A stretch of DNA of 64,000 bases, from the NCBI RefSeq assembly GCF_900453105.1, contig NZ_UGPW01000001.1, positions 620,001-684,000 on the forward strand, written 5' to 3'. The position numbers and the translations under genes are program-made. The notes below the pieces were generated by a model that did not search any database, was not told where the DNA came from, and saw nothing but the letters and a program-made list of their open reading frames with translations. Source of the DNA: Moraxella ovis (lineage in GTDB: Bacteria > Pseudomonadota > Gammaproteobacteria > Pseudomonadales > Moraxellaceae). This document shows positions 39,461 to 47,890 of the stretch, piece after piece. The first letter of the stretch is position 1; each line of letters begins with the position of its first letter.

Positions 39461-40243
39461 ATGTTTACCGACAGTCATTGCCATTTAACTTATCTAAAAT
39501 TAGACAATCATGATCGCAATCCAGAATTGCTGCTTGGCGCCATGAAGGATGCCAATGTGAGCCGAGCCATGGCGATCATGTGTCATTATGATGAGTTTGA
39601 TGACATTAAGGCGTGGGTGGATAGATCAGATGATAAGCTCAACATTGGCATGAGCGTCGGACTGCACCCTTGTCAAGACGCTGATGTATTGGCAGGTGTG
39701 ACGGTGGAGAAGCTGCTGTCTTATGACCATGACAAGCTGTGGGCGTTGGGCGAGACTGGTCTTGACTATCATTGGGACGACACCAAAAAAACAGCCCAAA
39801 AGCACAGTTTTGCCACGCACATTCACGCCAGCCAAACCCTCAAAAAACCCATCATCGTGCACACGCGTGCTGCCTATCACGACACGCTGGATTTGCTGAC
39901 AGCAGAGCGTTGTGAGCATGGCATCATTCATTGCTTTACCGAGGACTATGCGTTTGCCAAGCGCTCTTTGGACTTGGGAATGTATGTTTCGTTTTCTGGC
40001 ATCATCAGCTTTAATAAATCCGAATCGCTTCGAGAGGTCGCCAAAAAACTCCCGCTAGACCGCATTTTGATTGAAACCGACAGCCCATATCTGGCTCCCG
40101 TGCCAAAGCGTGGGCGTGAGAACGAGCCGACTTATGTGCCGTATGTCGCCGAAGTGCTGGCTCGGATTTATGGTAAGACGGCTGAACAGATAGGGCAGAT
40201 TACCAGTCATAATTTTCAGACGCTGCTGAACGAGTACCGATGA
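39461..40243 (+). CDS. TatD-family metal-dependent hydrolase
   Basis: Cytoplasmic metal-dependent deoxyribonuclease-like hydrolase. The 260-residue product has the metal-binding DSHCHL at the start, GETGLDYHW with the metal Glu, VHTRAAYHDT, IHCFTEDY and the late ETDSPYLAPVPKRGRENEP. The ATG at 39461 is preferred to the GTG three codons earlier (MFTDSHCHL is the usual start). Probably cotranscribed with the MscS channel gene. Which TatD paralogue this is (TatD, YcfH or YjjV-like) cannot be decided here; it looks closest to YcfH. Confidence 0.9.
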   Translation: MFTDSHCHLTYLKLDNHDRNPELLLGAMKDANVSRAMAIMCHYDEFDDIKAWVDRSDDKLNIGMSVGLHPCQDADVLAGVTVEKLLSYDHDKLWALGETGLDYHWDDTKKTAQKHSFATHIHASQTLKKPIIVHTRAAYHDTLDLLTAERCEHGIIHCFTEDYAFAKRSLDLGMYVSFSGIISFNKSESLREVAKKLPLDRILIETDSPYLAPVPKRGRENEPTYVPYVAEVLARIYGKTAEQIGQITSHNFQTLLNEYR

Positions 40244-40368
40244 GATTGCCATAGTGCTTCATACTTTTAGACCCCTAAGCGGTCTTTGTGATGTTTGAGT
40301 ACTGAGCGTACTGGGCTTTGGTGGGTGGTTTTGGCTGCTGTTCATGCTATTTTTTTTAGGGATATTGA

Positions 40369-42000
40369 ATGACTCACATTTTTTCAAATAACAAACTTGC
40401 TTGGACGCTCATCATGGCGTTGATGCTGGCGGCGTGTGATGGTAGGTCTGCCATCACAAACGATGCCGACACCGCCAAGCAGGTCATCACCATCAACAAT
40501 GCCAGCGAACCACAAACCCTAGACCCGCAACTTGCCCAAGGGGTGCAGGAGCTGAACATCATTCGTCAGTTTGGCATGGGTTTAGTTCAAGCCGATGCCG
40601 ATGGCAAGATCGTCCCTGCGGTGGCGAGCGAATGGGCGAATACTGATGATAAAGTGTGGGTTTTTAAGCTGCGTCATGATGCCAAATGGAGCAACGGTGA
40701 ACCATTGACGGCAGATGACTTTGTGTATGCGTTTCGCCGTCTGGTAGACCCCAATCTCGGTTCGCCTTATGCCAGCTACCTAGAAGATGCAAAGATTGTC
40801 AATGCCAAAGACATCATCGCTGGCAAAAAACCAGTCGACACGCTTGGCGTTGAGGCAATCGACGAACACACACTACAAATCACGCTGTCGGAAGTCGTGC
40901 CTTATTTGCCTGACATGATGATTCACAGCACGCTGGTGCCTGTGCATCAAAAGACGGTAGAGTCGTTTGGCGAGAAATGGACTGACCCAAAGCACATCGT
41001 GGTCAACGGTGCTTTTAAGCCTACTGACTGGACGGTCAACGAAAAAATCGTCTTAGAAAAAAACCCCCATTTTTATGACAATGCCAGCAATCAGCTTGAC
41101 AGATTGGTTGTGCTGCCCATCAGCTCGGCAACCACAGATGTGCAGCGTTATCAAGCAGGTGAGGTGGACATCACAGCAAGCGAGCTGCCTAAGGAACAGT
41201 TTGACACATTCAAGCACCGCTTGGGCGATGAGCTAAAAACCGCTGCCATCTTATGTACTTATTATTATGACCTCAATCATGCCAAAAAACCGTTTAATGA
41301 CCCCAGAGTACGCCTTGCTTTGGCAATGACGCTGGACCGCGAGATCATCACCGACAAAGTGCTCGGTCAAGGTCAGATACCTGCTTATCAGTTCACGCCG
41401 CTCGCCATCAAAGACGCCGTCAGTCATGCCCCAAAATGGCAAGCATGGAATAAGACCAAGCGTATCGAGACGGCGAAGCAGCTTTTGGCACAAGCAGGCT
41501 ATGATGAGACGCACCCACTACAATTTGAGCTGCTGTATGACACCAACGAACAACACAAAAAAATCGCCATCGCCGCAGCGGCACTTTGGAAGCAGGCACT
41601 TGGGGTGGTGGAGATTCATCTGACCAATCAGGAGTGGAAAACTTATCTTGATGCTCGTCGTACAGGCAACTTCCAAATGGTTCGAGCCAGATGGTGTGGT
41701 GATTACAACGAAGCATCGACTTTTTTAAACTTACGAAAATCTGACAACTCAAACAACTGGTCAGGCTATGCCAATGCGACATACGATGAGCTGATGCTCC
41801 AAACCCTAGACCCCAAGCTTACTGCCAAACAACGCACCGCCTTGTATGACCAAGCAGAAAAAATGATGGCAGAAGACAGCACGCAAATCAATGTTTTGTT
41901 TTATGCCAATGTGCAGCTGGTGAAGCCGTATATTAAAGGTTTTTCTAATGCAGATCCGCTCAATCTGTGGCAGGCACGCCGATGGTCGGTCAAAAAGTGA
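40369..42000 (+). CDS. oppA: Peptide-binding lipoprotein, OppA-like (ABC transporter solute-binding protein)
   Basis: Family 5 extracellular solute-binding protein that captures oligopeptides. The 543-residue product has a lipobox LAAC with the lipidated Cys23, then the typical SEPQTLDPQLAQGVQELNI start, WTFKLR-like (WVFKLRHDAKWSNGEPLTADDFVYAFRRLVDP) and the late ARWCGDYNEASTFLN. Moraxella catarrhalis has a comparable OppA lipoprotein known for peptide uptake. No permease or ATPase genes flank it here, so its ABC partners must lie elsewhere. Confidence 0.9.
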   Translation: MTHIFSNNKLAWTLIMALMLAACDGRSAITNDADTAKQVITINNASEPQTLDPQLAQGVQELNIIRQFGMGLVQADADGKIVPAVASEWANTDDKVWVFKLRHDAKWSNGEPLTADDFVYAFRRLVDPNLGSPYASYLEDAKIVNAKDIIAGKKPVDTLGVEAIDEHTLQITLSEVVPYLPDMMIHSTLVPVHQKTVESFGEKWTDPKHIVVNGAFKPTDWTVNEKIVLEKNPHFYDNASNQLDRLVVLPISSATTDVQRYQAGEVDITASELPKEQFDTFKHRLGDELKTAAILCTYYYDLNHAKKPFNDPRVRLALAMTLDREIITDKVLGQGQIPAYQFTPLAIKDAVSHAPKWQAWNKTKRIETAKQLLAQAGYDETHPLQFELLYDTNEQHKKIAIAAAALWKQALGVVEIHLTNQEWKTYLDARRTGNFQMVRARWCGDYNEASTFLNLRKSDNSNNWSGYANATYDELMLQTLDPKLTAKQRTALYDQAEKMMAEDSTQINVLFYANVQLVKPYIKGFSNADPLNLWQARRWSVKK

Positions 42001-42104
42001 TAAAAATCACAAAAAAGTGCGTGAATGTTATCTTGATGGGCGTGGCGACGATTGTGGGCTCATTGGGCTTTTCATGCAAAACGCCAAAGGCAGCCAAGCC
42101 ATGA
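41982..42104 (+). CDS. Possible 40-residue protein overlapping the oppA end
   Basis: A short frame begins inside the last codons of oppA (different frame) and ends before dusA. The product has a basic N-terminus, a hydrophobic stretch (VNVILMGVATIVGSLGF) and then SCKTPKAAKP. It resembles a small secreted or lipoprotein-like peptide, but the cysteine context GFSC is a poor lipobox and no strong ribosome-binding site is seen. Weak candidate. Confidence 0.25.
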   Translation: MVGQKVIKITKKCVNVILMGVATIVGSLGFSCKTPKAAKP

Positions 42105-42144
42105 AATCGATCAAAAATCAACATTCAACCAAAGGTGTGTTTCA

Positions 42145-43131
42145 ATGCTTTCTCTACAAGACGCTTTAAAATCGGGTGCTAAGAGAATATCCGTAGCCCC
42201 GATGATTGACTGGACGACGTCGGATTTTAGATTTTTTGCGCGTCTGTTTAATCGCCACATACATCTGTACACCGAGATGATCAGCACGAGTGCCATTTTA
42301 AAGGGCGATACGGATTATATTTTGCGTTATGATGACAGCGAGCATCCTGTGGTGCTACAGCTTGGCGGCTCTAGCCCTAGCGAGATGGCACACTGTGTAC
42401 AGATTGCCGATAAGATGGGCTATGATGAATTTAACATCAATGTTGGTTGTCCGTCCGACCGTGTTCAGCACAACAAAATCGGGGCGTGCCTTATGGCAGA
42501 ACCTGCTCTTGTGGCGGATATGGTGCGTGCGATGAAAGGCAGTACCGATAAGCCCGTTACCGTCAAGCACCGTATTGGCATTGATACGTTTGACAGTTAT
42601 GAGTTCATGCGTGATTTTGTGGGGACTGTGGCGGACGCTGGCTGTACGCACTTTATCGCTCATGCTAGGATAGCGTGGCTTAACGGCTTATCCCCCAAAG
42701 AAAACCGAGAAATCCCGTCCCTGCGCTATGATGATATTTACCGCCTAAAAAGAGAATTCCCCCATCTTTTTATAGAAATCAATGGCGGTGTGGACAATCT
42801 TGATGACATCAAAACCCACCTAACCCATGTGGATGGCGTGATGATAGGACGGGCGTTTTATCACAATCCCATGCTCATGGGGGCGTGCAATGAGCTGTGG
42901 GGCGAGCCTATCCCAACGCACCGTGAAATCCTAGAAAATCTCTATCCTTATCTTGAAAAACGAGCCGAGCAAGGGGCGAATTTGGCAACCTTGACACGGC
43001 ATTATTTGGGGTTATTTCAAGGCTTGGCAGGGGCAAGAAAATGGCGACAGGATTTGAGCGGTAAGCGAAATCTAACCGTGGATGACATCAGAAACAGTGC
43101 GGAAACGGTACTGGCATTAAATGGTCATTAG
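42145..43131 (+). CDS. dusA: tRNA-dihydrouridine synthase A
   Basis: FMN-dependent enzyme reducing uridines 20 and 20a in tRNA D-loops. The 328-residue product starts near SVAPMIDWTTSDFRFFARL and has YTEMIST, LQLGGSSPSEMAHC, NINVGCPSDRVQ with the catalytic Cys, and the DusA-typical HARIAWLNGLSPKENREIP. The ATG at 42145 follows AAAGGTG; an earlier start at 42052 would add 31 residues that look unrelated to the family. Separated from oppA by 144 bases without a clear terminator. Confidence 0.95.
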   Translation: MLSLQDALKSGAKRISVAPMIDWTTSDFRFFARLFNRHIHLYTEMISTSAILKGDTDYILRYDDSEHPVVLQLGGSSPSEMAHCVQIADKMGYDEFNINVGCPSDRVQHNKIGACLMAEPALVADMVRAMKGSTDKPVTVKHRIGIDTFDSYEFMRDFVGTVADAGCTHFIAHARIAWLNGLSPKENREIPSLRYDDIYRLKREFPHLFIEINGGVDNLDDIKTHLTHVDGVMIGRAFYHNPMLMGACNELWGEPIPTHREILENLYPYLEKRAEQGANLATLTRHYLGLFQGLAGARKWRQDLSGKRNLTVDDIRNSAETVLALNGH

Positions 43132-43253
43132 GTTTCTTAATAAGAAACATTGCATCAACAAAATGGCGTTTTTCTTCGTTAATTTATCGTGTTAAGATAC
43201 TGCCATATTGAAAATGTTTCTTATTCACTGCTTGCTTTCAATAGGAGAAAGTC

Positions 43254-43832
43254 ATGAAATTATCACACGTATTCGGCGCAGCACTACTTGGTCTGACGGC
43301 CACAGCCCACGCAGCGACTTATGAGATTGACGCAGCTCACACCAACGCACGATTTGCCATTGATCACTTTAACACCAGTACGAACGTTGGTGGTTTCTTT
43401 GGTCTGACAGGCTCGATGGAATTTGACAAAGAAGCTCGCAAAGGCAAAATCGACATCACCATCCCGATTGACAGCCTGCAAACTGGCTCTGAAGCGTTCA
43501 CAGACCACCTAAAATCTGCTGATCTGTTCAATGCTGAAGCACATCCGAACATGCGTTTTGAATCGACCAAATTCAACCATGTGGGTAAAGGCAAGGTGCG
43601 TAAATTATCATCTGTTGATGGCAATCTGACGCTACTTGGTCAGACTCATCCTGTGCGTCTAAAGGCCGATAAATTCAACTGCTATGACAGCCCAATGGCA
43701 AAAGCAGAGGTGTGCGGTGGCGACTTTAGCACGACCATCGACCGCACTAAATGGGGCATGGATTATCTGGTGGCGATGGGCATGGCAAAAAAAGTCCGCA
43801 TCGACATTCAAGTAGAAGCGGTAAAACAGTAA
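43254..43832 (+). CDS. YceI-family periplasmic lipocalin-like protein
   Basis: Secreted protein of 192 residues with a clear signal peptide (cleavage near AHA|AT, about residue 20). The mature part is a YceI domain: YEIDAAHTNARFAIDHFNTS, SLQTGSEAFTDHLKSADLFNAEAHPNMRFES, LTLLGQTHPVRLKAD. Such proteins have a lipocalin-like barrel that binds polyisoprenoid (for example ubiquinone-like) molecules. An ideal AGGAG precedes the start. It has its own terminator. Confidence 0.93.
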   Translation: MKLSHVFGAALLGLTATAHAATYEIDAAHTNARFAIDHFNTSTNVGGFFGLTGSMEFDKEARKGKIDITIPIDSLQTGSEAFTDHLKSADLFNAEAHPNMRFESTKFNHVGKGKVRKLSSVDGNLTLLGQTHPVRLKADKFNCYDSPMAKAEVCGGDFSTTIDRTKWGMDYLVAMGMAKKVRIDIQVEAVKQ

Positions 43833-43849
43833 TCTGATGCCAGTTCAAT

Positions 43850-43878
43850 AAAAAACGGAACGAAAGTTTCGTTTTTTG
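43850..43878 (+). terminator. Rho-independent terminator after the yceI-like gene
   Basis: AAAAAACG pairs with CGTTTTTT and, inside, AAC with GTT around GAAA, with one internal mismatch; T tract follows. Confidence 0.8.
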
Positions 43879-43897
43879 TTTTGTGTATTTTTAAATA

Positions 43898-44608
43898 TTA
43901 CACATAAAATAAATATACCGCCATTGCCAAGCCGTTATTTAGAATATGTAGGAGTATCGGTGCAATCAGCGAATCGCAGCGTATCCGCGCATAACAAAAA
44001 ATCATCGCCAGCCCAAAAATCACACCCATCTCAAACGCACCATACTGCACATGAACCAATGAAAATAGGGCGCTCGTGATCACGCTGGCTATGAGCGATG
44101 CGTGGTGATTGTTAGGATGAATTGCGTCTTTGATTAGCCCGAACATTACCCCTCGGAAAATCAACTCCTCATAGATGGGTGCGATCACAACTGTCGCGAG
44201 AACAAGTAACGGTAGATTTGCCGTACTTATCATACCATCCATGAATGTCATCGGCGCACGACCTAGTGTATGCGTGATGAATTCACTAATCACCAAAAAT
44301 AGCGCAAGCCACCAAGTGCATACTGCCAAACGTCGCCAATAAAAAGGGCGAATACCCAGCCATTTTGCCAGTCTGTCACGAGCATGATACGTTGCCATGA
44401 TGAGACCAACCACACTTAAAGTCAAAGCGCTTGCTATGATGCTAAGACTAACTACCACGCCGTGACGACTGCCAGCTATAAGACTAAGATCTAACATCCG
44501 TCCAAATACCCAGACATAAGCTGTTTGACTTATAAACATGAGTAGAATAAGCAGTAAGCATAACCACGTTGCGCGTATTTTTAGTTTGGTGGGGGAATGT
44601 GAGGGCAT
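43898..44608 (-). CDS. CPBP-family intramembrane metalloprotease
   Basis: Predicted intramembrane protease of 236 residues with about six to seven helices. It carries the CPBP (CAAX/Abi) motifs EELIFRG, then FSLVHVQYG and LLHILNNGLA, whose Glu, His and Asn residues form the active site. Bacterial members have roles in bacteriocin immunity or protein processing; the substrate here is unknown. Single gene, divergent from glmM and convergent with the yceI-like gene. Confidence 0.88.
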   Translation of the reverse strand: MPSHSPTKLKIRATWLCLLLILLMFISQTAYVWVFGRMLDLSLIAGSRHGVVVSLSIIASALTLSVVGLIMATYHARDRLAKWLGIRPFYWRRLAVCTWWLALFLVISEFITHTLGRAPMTFMDGMISTANLPLLVLATVVIAPIYEELIFRGVMFGLIKDAIHPNNHHASLIASVITSALFSLVHVQYGAFEMGVIFGLAMIFCYARIRCDSLIAPILLHILNNGLAMAVYLFYV

Positions 44609-44763
44609 GATTAATGGCTAATTATTAAGACTTAAAAATTAAAGAGTACCACATTGCTAAGGATTTTGCTTGATTGATGAATGGCTAAGATTGGGTGTGT
44701 ACTATTTTTGACCAATCATTCACGAATGGTTAGCAAATACTTAAATTTTTAAAGGAATTGCTG

Positions 44764-44772
44764 TGATATAAT
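44764..44772 (+). promoter_or_regulatory. Extended -10 promoter element upstream of glmM
   Basis: TGATATAAT matches TGnTATAAT and lies 45 bases before the glmM ATG. No good -35 is seen. Confidence 0.5.
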
Positions 44773-44817
44773 TCGCTGATATATTTATTGGTATGATTGA
44801 ATATTTTGGAGGATAAT

Positions 44818-46179
44818 ATGAGTTATTTTGGTACAGATGGCATTCGTGGGGAATTTGGCGTATTTCCGATCACGCCTGATTTTTTGTTGCGCTTAGGGTT
44901 TGGTGCGGGACGAGTGCTGATGGAACGCGCCGGCAATTCAAAAAAACGCCCAAGCGTACTGATTGGTAAAGACACGCGCCTATCGGGCTATGTTATTGAG
45001 GCGGCGCTGCAGGCGGGATTTAACGCGGCAGGCGTGGATGTGTATATGCTGGGTCCATTGCCGACACCTGCGATTGCGCATTTGGTGAAGAGCTTCCACG
45101 CAGACATGGGTGCGGTCATCTCGGCATCGCATAATCCATACCAAGATAATGGCGTGAAATTCTTCTCTCGTGAAGGTAAAAAAATCTCTGATGAAATTCA
45201 AAACGCCATTAACCTAGAGTTGGATGCGTTAGTGGACGATACTGATGCGCGCCTGTCTAGACTTGCAGGTATTAAGGCGGATGGCATCGGTAAGAGCTTT
45301 CGAGTTGAGGATGCTAAGGGGCGTTATATCGAATACTGCAAAGGCAGCTTTCCGTATCATTTGAGCCTAAATTCACTAAAAATCGTGGTGGACTGTGCCA
45401 ATGGCGCAGGCTATAGCGTAGCGCCTCGTGTGCTTCGTGAGCTTGGTGCAGATGTCATTGCGATTCATAATGCGCCTGATGGGGTGAATATCAATGACAA
45501 CTGTGGATCGACTCACCCAAATACTCTACAAAAGGCTGTACTAGAACATGGCGCTGATGTTGGCATCGCACTAGATGGTGATGGCGATCGCATCATCATG
45601 GTAGATGAGCAGGGCGCTATCGTTGATGGTGATGCTGTGCTGTATATTCTGGCGAATCATCTAAAACCTGCCGGTGTGGTTGGTACGCTCATGAGTAACG
45701 TGGCGTTGGAGCTGAGTTTGGCGGAGCGCGGCATTGGGTTTCACCGTGCCAAGGTTGGGGATCGTTATGTAATGCAAGACCTTGAGACCAAAGGCTGGAG
45801 TATCGGCGGTGAGCCGTCAGGTCACATCCTATGCCTAGATAAGAGCCGTACAGGCGATGCCATCGTGGCAGGATTGCAGGTGCTCATGTGCATGGTTGAG
45901 CGCGATGTGAAATTAAGTACGTTGACTGACGGTTATACGCCATTCCCGCAGACGCTCATTAATGTGCGACTGTCGCAGATGTCAGACCCTCATGATCATC
46001 CTGATCTTGTTGCGGTATTTGATGACGCTGAGAGAAAGCTATCTGGCAAAGGACGCCTACTGATCCGTAAATCAGGCACAGAGCCTGTCATCCGTGTCAT
46101 GGTGGAATGTCAAGATGAGGCATTGTGTCAGTCATTGGCACAGGATATTGCGAATAGAGTGCAGCAGGTTTTGAGATAA
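44818..46179 (+). CDS. glmM: Phosphoglucosamine mutase
   Basis: Interconverts glucosamine 6-phosphate and 1-phosphate on the way to UDP-GlcNAc for peptidoglycan and lipooligosaccharide. The 453-residue product begins [14 protein letters not shown] and has the phosphoserine Ser104 in ISASHNP, the metal loop DGDGDRI, the substrate loop GGEPSGH and the C-terminal [14 protein letters not shown]. The ATG at 44818 follows a perfect GGAGG; an earlier start at 44797 is less likely. Confidence 0.96.
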   Translation: MSYFGTDGIRGEFGVFPITPDFLLRLGFGAGRVLMERAGNSKKRPSVLIGKDTRLSGYVIEAALQAGFNAAGVDVYMLGPLPTPAIAHLVKSFHADMGAVISASHNPYQDNGVKFFSREGKKISDEIQNAINLELDALVDDTDARLSRLAGIKADGIGKSFRVEDAKGRYIEYCKGSFPYHLSLNSLKIVVDCANGAGYSVAPRVLRELGADVIAIHNAPDGVNINDNCGSTHPNTLQKAVLEHGADVGIALDGDGDRIIMVDEQGAIVDGDAVLYILANHLKPAGVVGTLMSNVALELSLAERGIGFHRAKVGDRYVMQDLETKGWSIGGEPSGHILCLDKSRTGDAIVAGLQVLMCMVERDVKLSTLTDGYTPFPQTLINVRLSQMSDPHDHPDLVAVFDDAERKLSGKGRLLIRKSGTEPVIRVMVECQDEALCQSLAQDIANRVQQVLR

Positions 46180-46202
46180 TTAGTAATACAGATAAGGGGA
46201 AT

Positions 46203-46232
46203 AGCCGCTTTATGCTAAATAAGGCGGTTTTT
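46203..46232 (+). terminator. Rho-independent terminator after glmM
   Basis: AGCCGCTTTAT pairs (with a mismatch) with ATAAGGCGGTT around a short GCTAA loop and ends in T residues. Confidence 0.72.
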
Positions 46233-46618
46233 ATGTTGTTGCAGTAGGGACTATTTAAAATGGTGGTATTTCCAAAAACCTAGTTATTAGATGTGTGTAC
46301 TTTTTAATCAAAATATTATTATTAATAATTTGTTAATTCTACCTAAATTCTATTAGTTAAATAACCAGATTGTAATTATGTGTAAGTCTTCTTATTGGTT
46401 TATTTAATTTAAACAAAGATAGATAATATATATTTTAAAAGTTCGAATAAGCTCATTGTTTTAATCCTTGCAGCCCAAATTTTACAATTCAAATATTGGG
46501 AATGGATAAGCGATCAAATCCACCAATTAAGACTAATAAGATCTTATGGTTTTTCTCGATTGGTTTTTATCTATCAAAATGATGATTTTTATCATTTTTA
46601 CTCAAGTGAAAATATCTT
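46233..46618. other. AT-rich intergenic region before the adhesin pseudogene
   Basis: Nearly 390 very AT-rich bases. It must hold the ancestral promoter of the decayed autotransporter gene. I see no reading frame of note and no clear motif. Confidence 0.5.
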
Positions 46619-47574
46619 ATGAACAAAGTTTATAAAGTTGTCCGGAATGCTGCTTCAGGCACTTGGTCTGCTGTGTCAGAAATGGCACGCGGCAAAGGCA
46701 AATCAAAAACCAAATCTATCTGCAGTCAGCTCTGGTTGCCACTTTTGTAGCAGTTACTACTATAGCATCTGCTGCCGTAATTATTGGTGATGGTGTTAAT
46801 CAAGGAACTGGACCTACAGCAAGTGGTGAAAATGCGATTGCCATTGGGAATGATGCTGCAGCTAATACGCGGAATTCTGTTTCTATCGGTAATGGCGCAG
46901 GACAAAATTTTTCTGATCAGGGCTCAGCTTATTATGGCACAGGTAGAATCGTATCAGGCGGTCAAGTGGCTACTACGCCAACTGAAAGCATTGCGACATT
47001 TAACAACATCGCTATTGGCACTAAAGCAGGCAATAAGTCTAGTGGCAGAAATAATGTTGTGATGGGTAATAATGCAGGTACTTAGCATTTTGGTGAGAAC
47101 TCTGTGATTATTGGCAATAGTACCAATAACTCTAGCGGTGAGACCACTGTTGATGGCACCAAAATGGGTGGAGATACCCAAGCCCATGCTTGTCATGTTA
47201 TTGCTATTGGTGATGGTGCAATGACATGGGGCGAATACTCCATTGCTATTGGTGAAGTAGCAAAAACTGAGAGTATTAAATACGATGTAGAAGACAGAGG
47301 AAGTCTATACAGAACGGCCGAATCTGCTATTGCCTTAGGCATGAATAGTATAGCAAATGGTTATCGTAGCATAGCTCAAGGTGTTGACGCCAAAGCAGAA
47401 AGAGATCACTCTATTGCAATTGGCTCCATGCTTTGGTATTTACCCCATCATCATACGGCATCACCACGGATTTGGCAGCAGTTTATTGTGTACACTTGTA
47501 AACATTTTGTTATTATGTTACACAAAAATAACAATACACCTGGCATCGTATGGATGAATTATAGTAAAATATGA
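46619..47574 (+). pseudogene. Decayed trimeric autotransporter (YadA-head-type) gene
   Basis: The ATG at 46619 opens an extended signal peptide of the trimeric autotransporter type (MNKVYKVVRNAASGTWSAVS). A frameshift near 46700-46728 sends this frame to a stop at 46748-46750, while the continuation of the signal peptide (SALVATFVAVTTIASAAV) and YadA-head-like repeats (GENAIAIGNDAAANTRNSVSIGNGAG) are in the next frame. That frame meets an in-frame TAG at 47083-47085, resumes with more head repeats (AESAIALGMNSIANGYRSIAQG) and loses similarity after SIAIGS near 47430. No stalk or membrane anchor follows. So this is the head fragment of a second adhesin gene. Confidence 0.85.
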
Positions 47575-47615
47575 AAGACACAATCTTTATCATTTTTTGC
47601 AATAAGGTATTGACA

Positions 47616-47696
47616 ATGCCCATCAAATCAGTCATGCTAATCGCATCGCATCGCATCGCATCGCATCGCATCGCATCGCATCGCATCGCATCTTAA
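47616..47696 (+). CDS. Possible leader peptide running through the TCGCA tract
   Basis: An ATG at 47616 is preceded by TAAGGTATTG at the same spacing as the ribosome-binding site of the giant gene (TAAGGTATTG before its ATG at 47891). Its frame enters the pentanucleotide tract, reads it as the five-residue unit IASHR and stops at TAA 47694-47696, giving 26 residues. With one copy fewer or two more, it would instead continue to 47821 through a hydrophobic stretch (ITPLFIALAVSNGVIFCAIS). Whether any of this is translated is unknown. Confidence 0.3.
   Translation: MPIKSVMLIASHRIASHRIASHRIAS
47641..47692. repeat. Pentanucleotide simple-sequence repeat, (TCGCA)10 plus TC
   Basis: Ten perfect copies of TCGCA at 47641-47690, followed by a partial TC. 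Such tracts change length by slipped-strand mispairing and drive phase variation in host-adapted bacteria. It lies about 200 bases before the start codon of the giant autotransporter. Confidence 0.97.
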
Positions 47697-47711
47697 AGAA
47701 ACCACTTAAAG

Positions 47712-47762
47712 AAATCACCCCATTGTTTATTGCTTTGGCAGTAAGCAATGGGGTGATTTTTT
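47712..47762 (+). terminator. Strong terminator-like hairpin between the repeat tract and the adhesin start
   Basis: A 22-bp stem with two G-T pairs (47712-47733 with 47738-47759) around a TTTG loop, followed by three more T after a TTT stem end. It looks like a rho-independent terminator, yet it lies 128 bases before the adhesin ATG. It could end an upstream transcript or act as an attenuator. Confidence 0.85.
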
Positions 47763-47828
47763 GTGCGATTTCTCATCTGTTTTCGATGATGTCGATGTCG
47801 CCTAGATGCTTGTATCAATAAATCACCT

Positions 47829-47861
47829 CTTTACAGCTGTGGTATTTTCTATGCTGTAAAG
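47829..47861. repeat. Perfect 8-bp inverted repeat in the adhesin leader
   Basis: CTTTACAG (47829-47836) and CTGTAAAG (47854-47861), 17 bases apart, ending 29 bases before the adhesin ATG. Possible operator or leader hairpin. Confidence 0.7.
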
Positions 47862-47890
47862 TTTCTTTGTAAAATCTTAAGGTATTGTAT

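Larger units (their letters stand above)
47575..47890. other. Leader region of the giant autotransporter gene
   Basis: About 315 bases without a normal gene. It holds the TCGCA tract, a short reading frame running into the tract, a terminator-like hairpin and an inverted repeat, each listed separately. The start region of the giant gene has AAGG eight bases before its ATG. Confidence 0.7.

Noticed and set aside
43131..43152. Hairpin GTTTCTT/AAGAAAC after dusA as a terminator
   Set aside because: No T tract follows on the plus strand.
47430..47580. Possible insertion-sequence end where the adhesin remnant loses similarity
   Set aside because: There is an 8-bp inverted repeat (47507-47534) but no transposase, no terminal repeats and no target duplication.
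47610..47615. TTGACA as a -35 element for the adhesin
   Set aside because: It matches the consensus, but no good -10 follows at 16-18 bases, and it overlaps the ribosome-binding region of the short leader frame; left undecided.
47641..47692. Short regular repeats as a possible CRISPR array
   Set aside because: The unit is five bases with no spacers; it is a simple-sequence tract.
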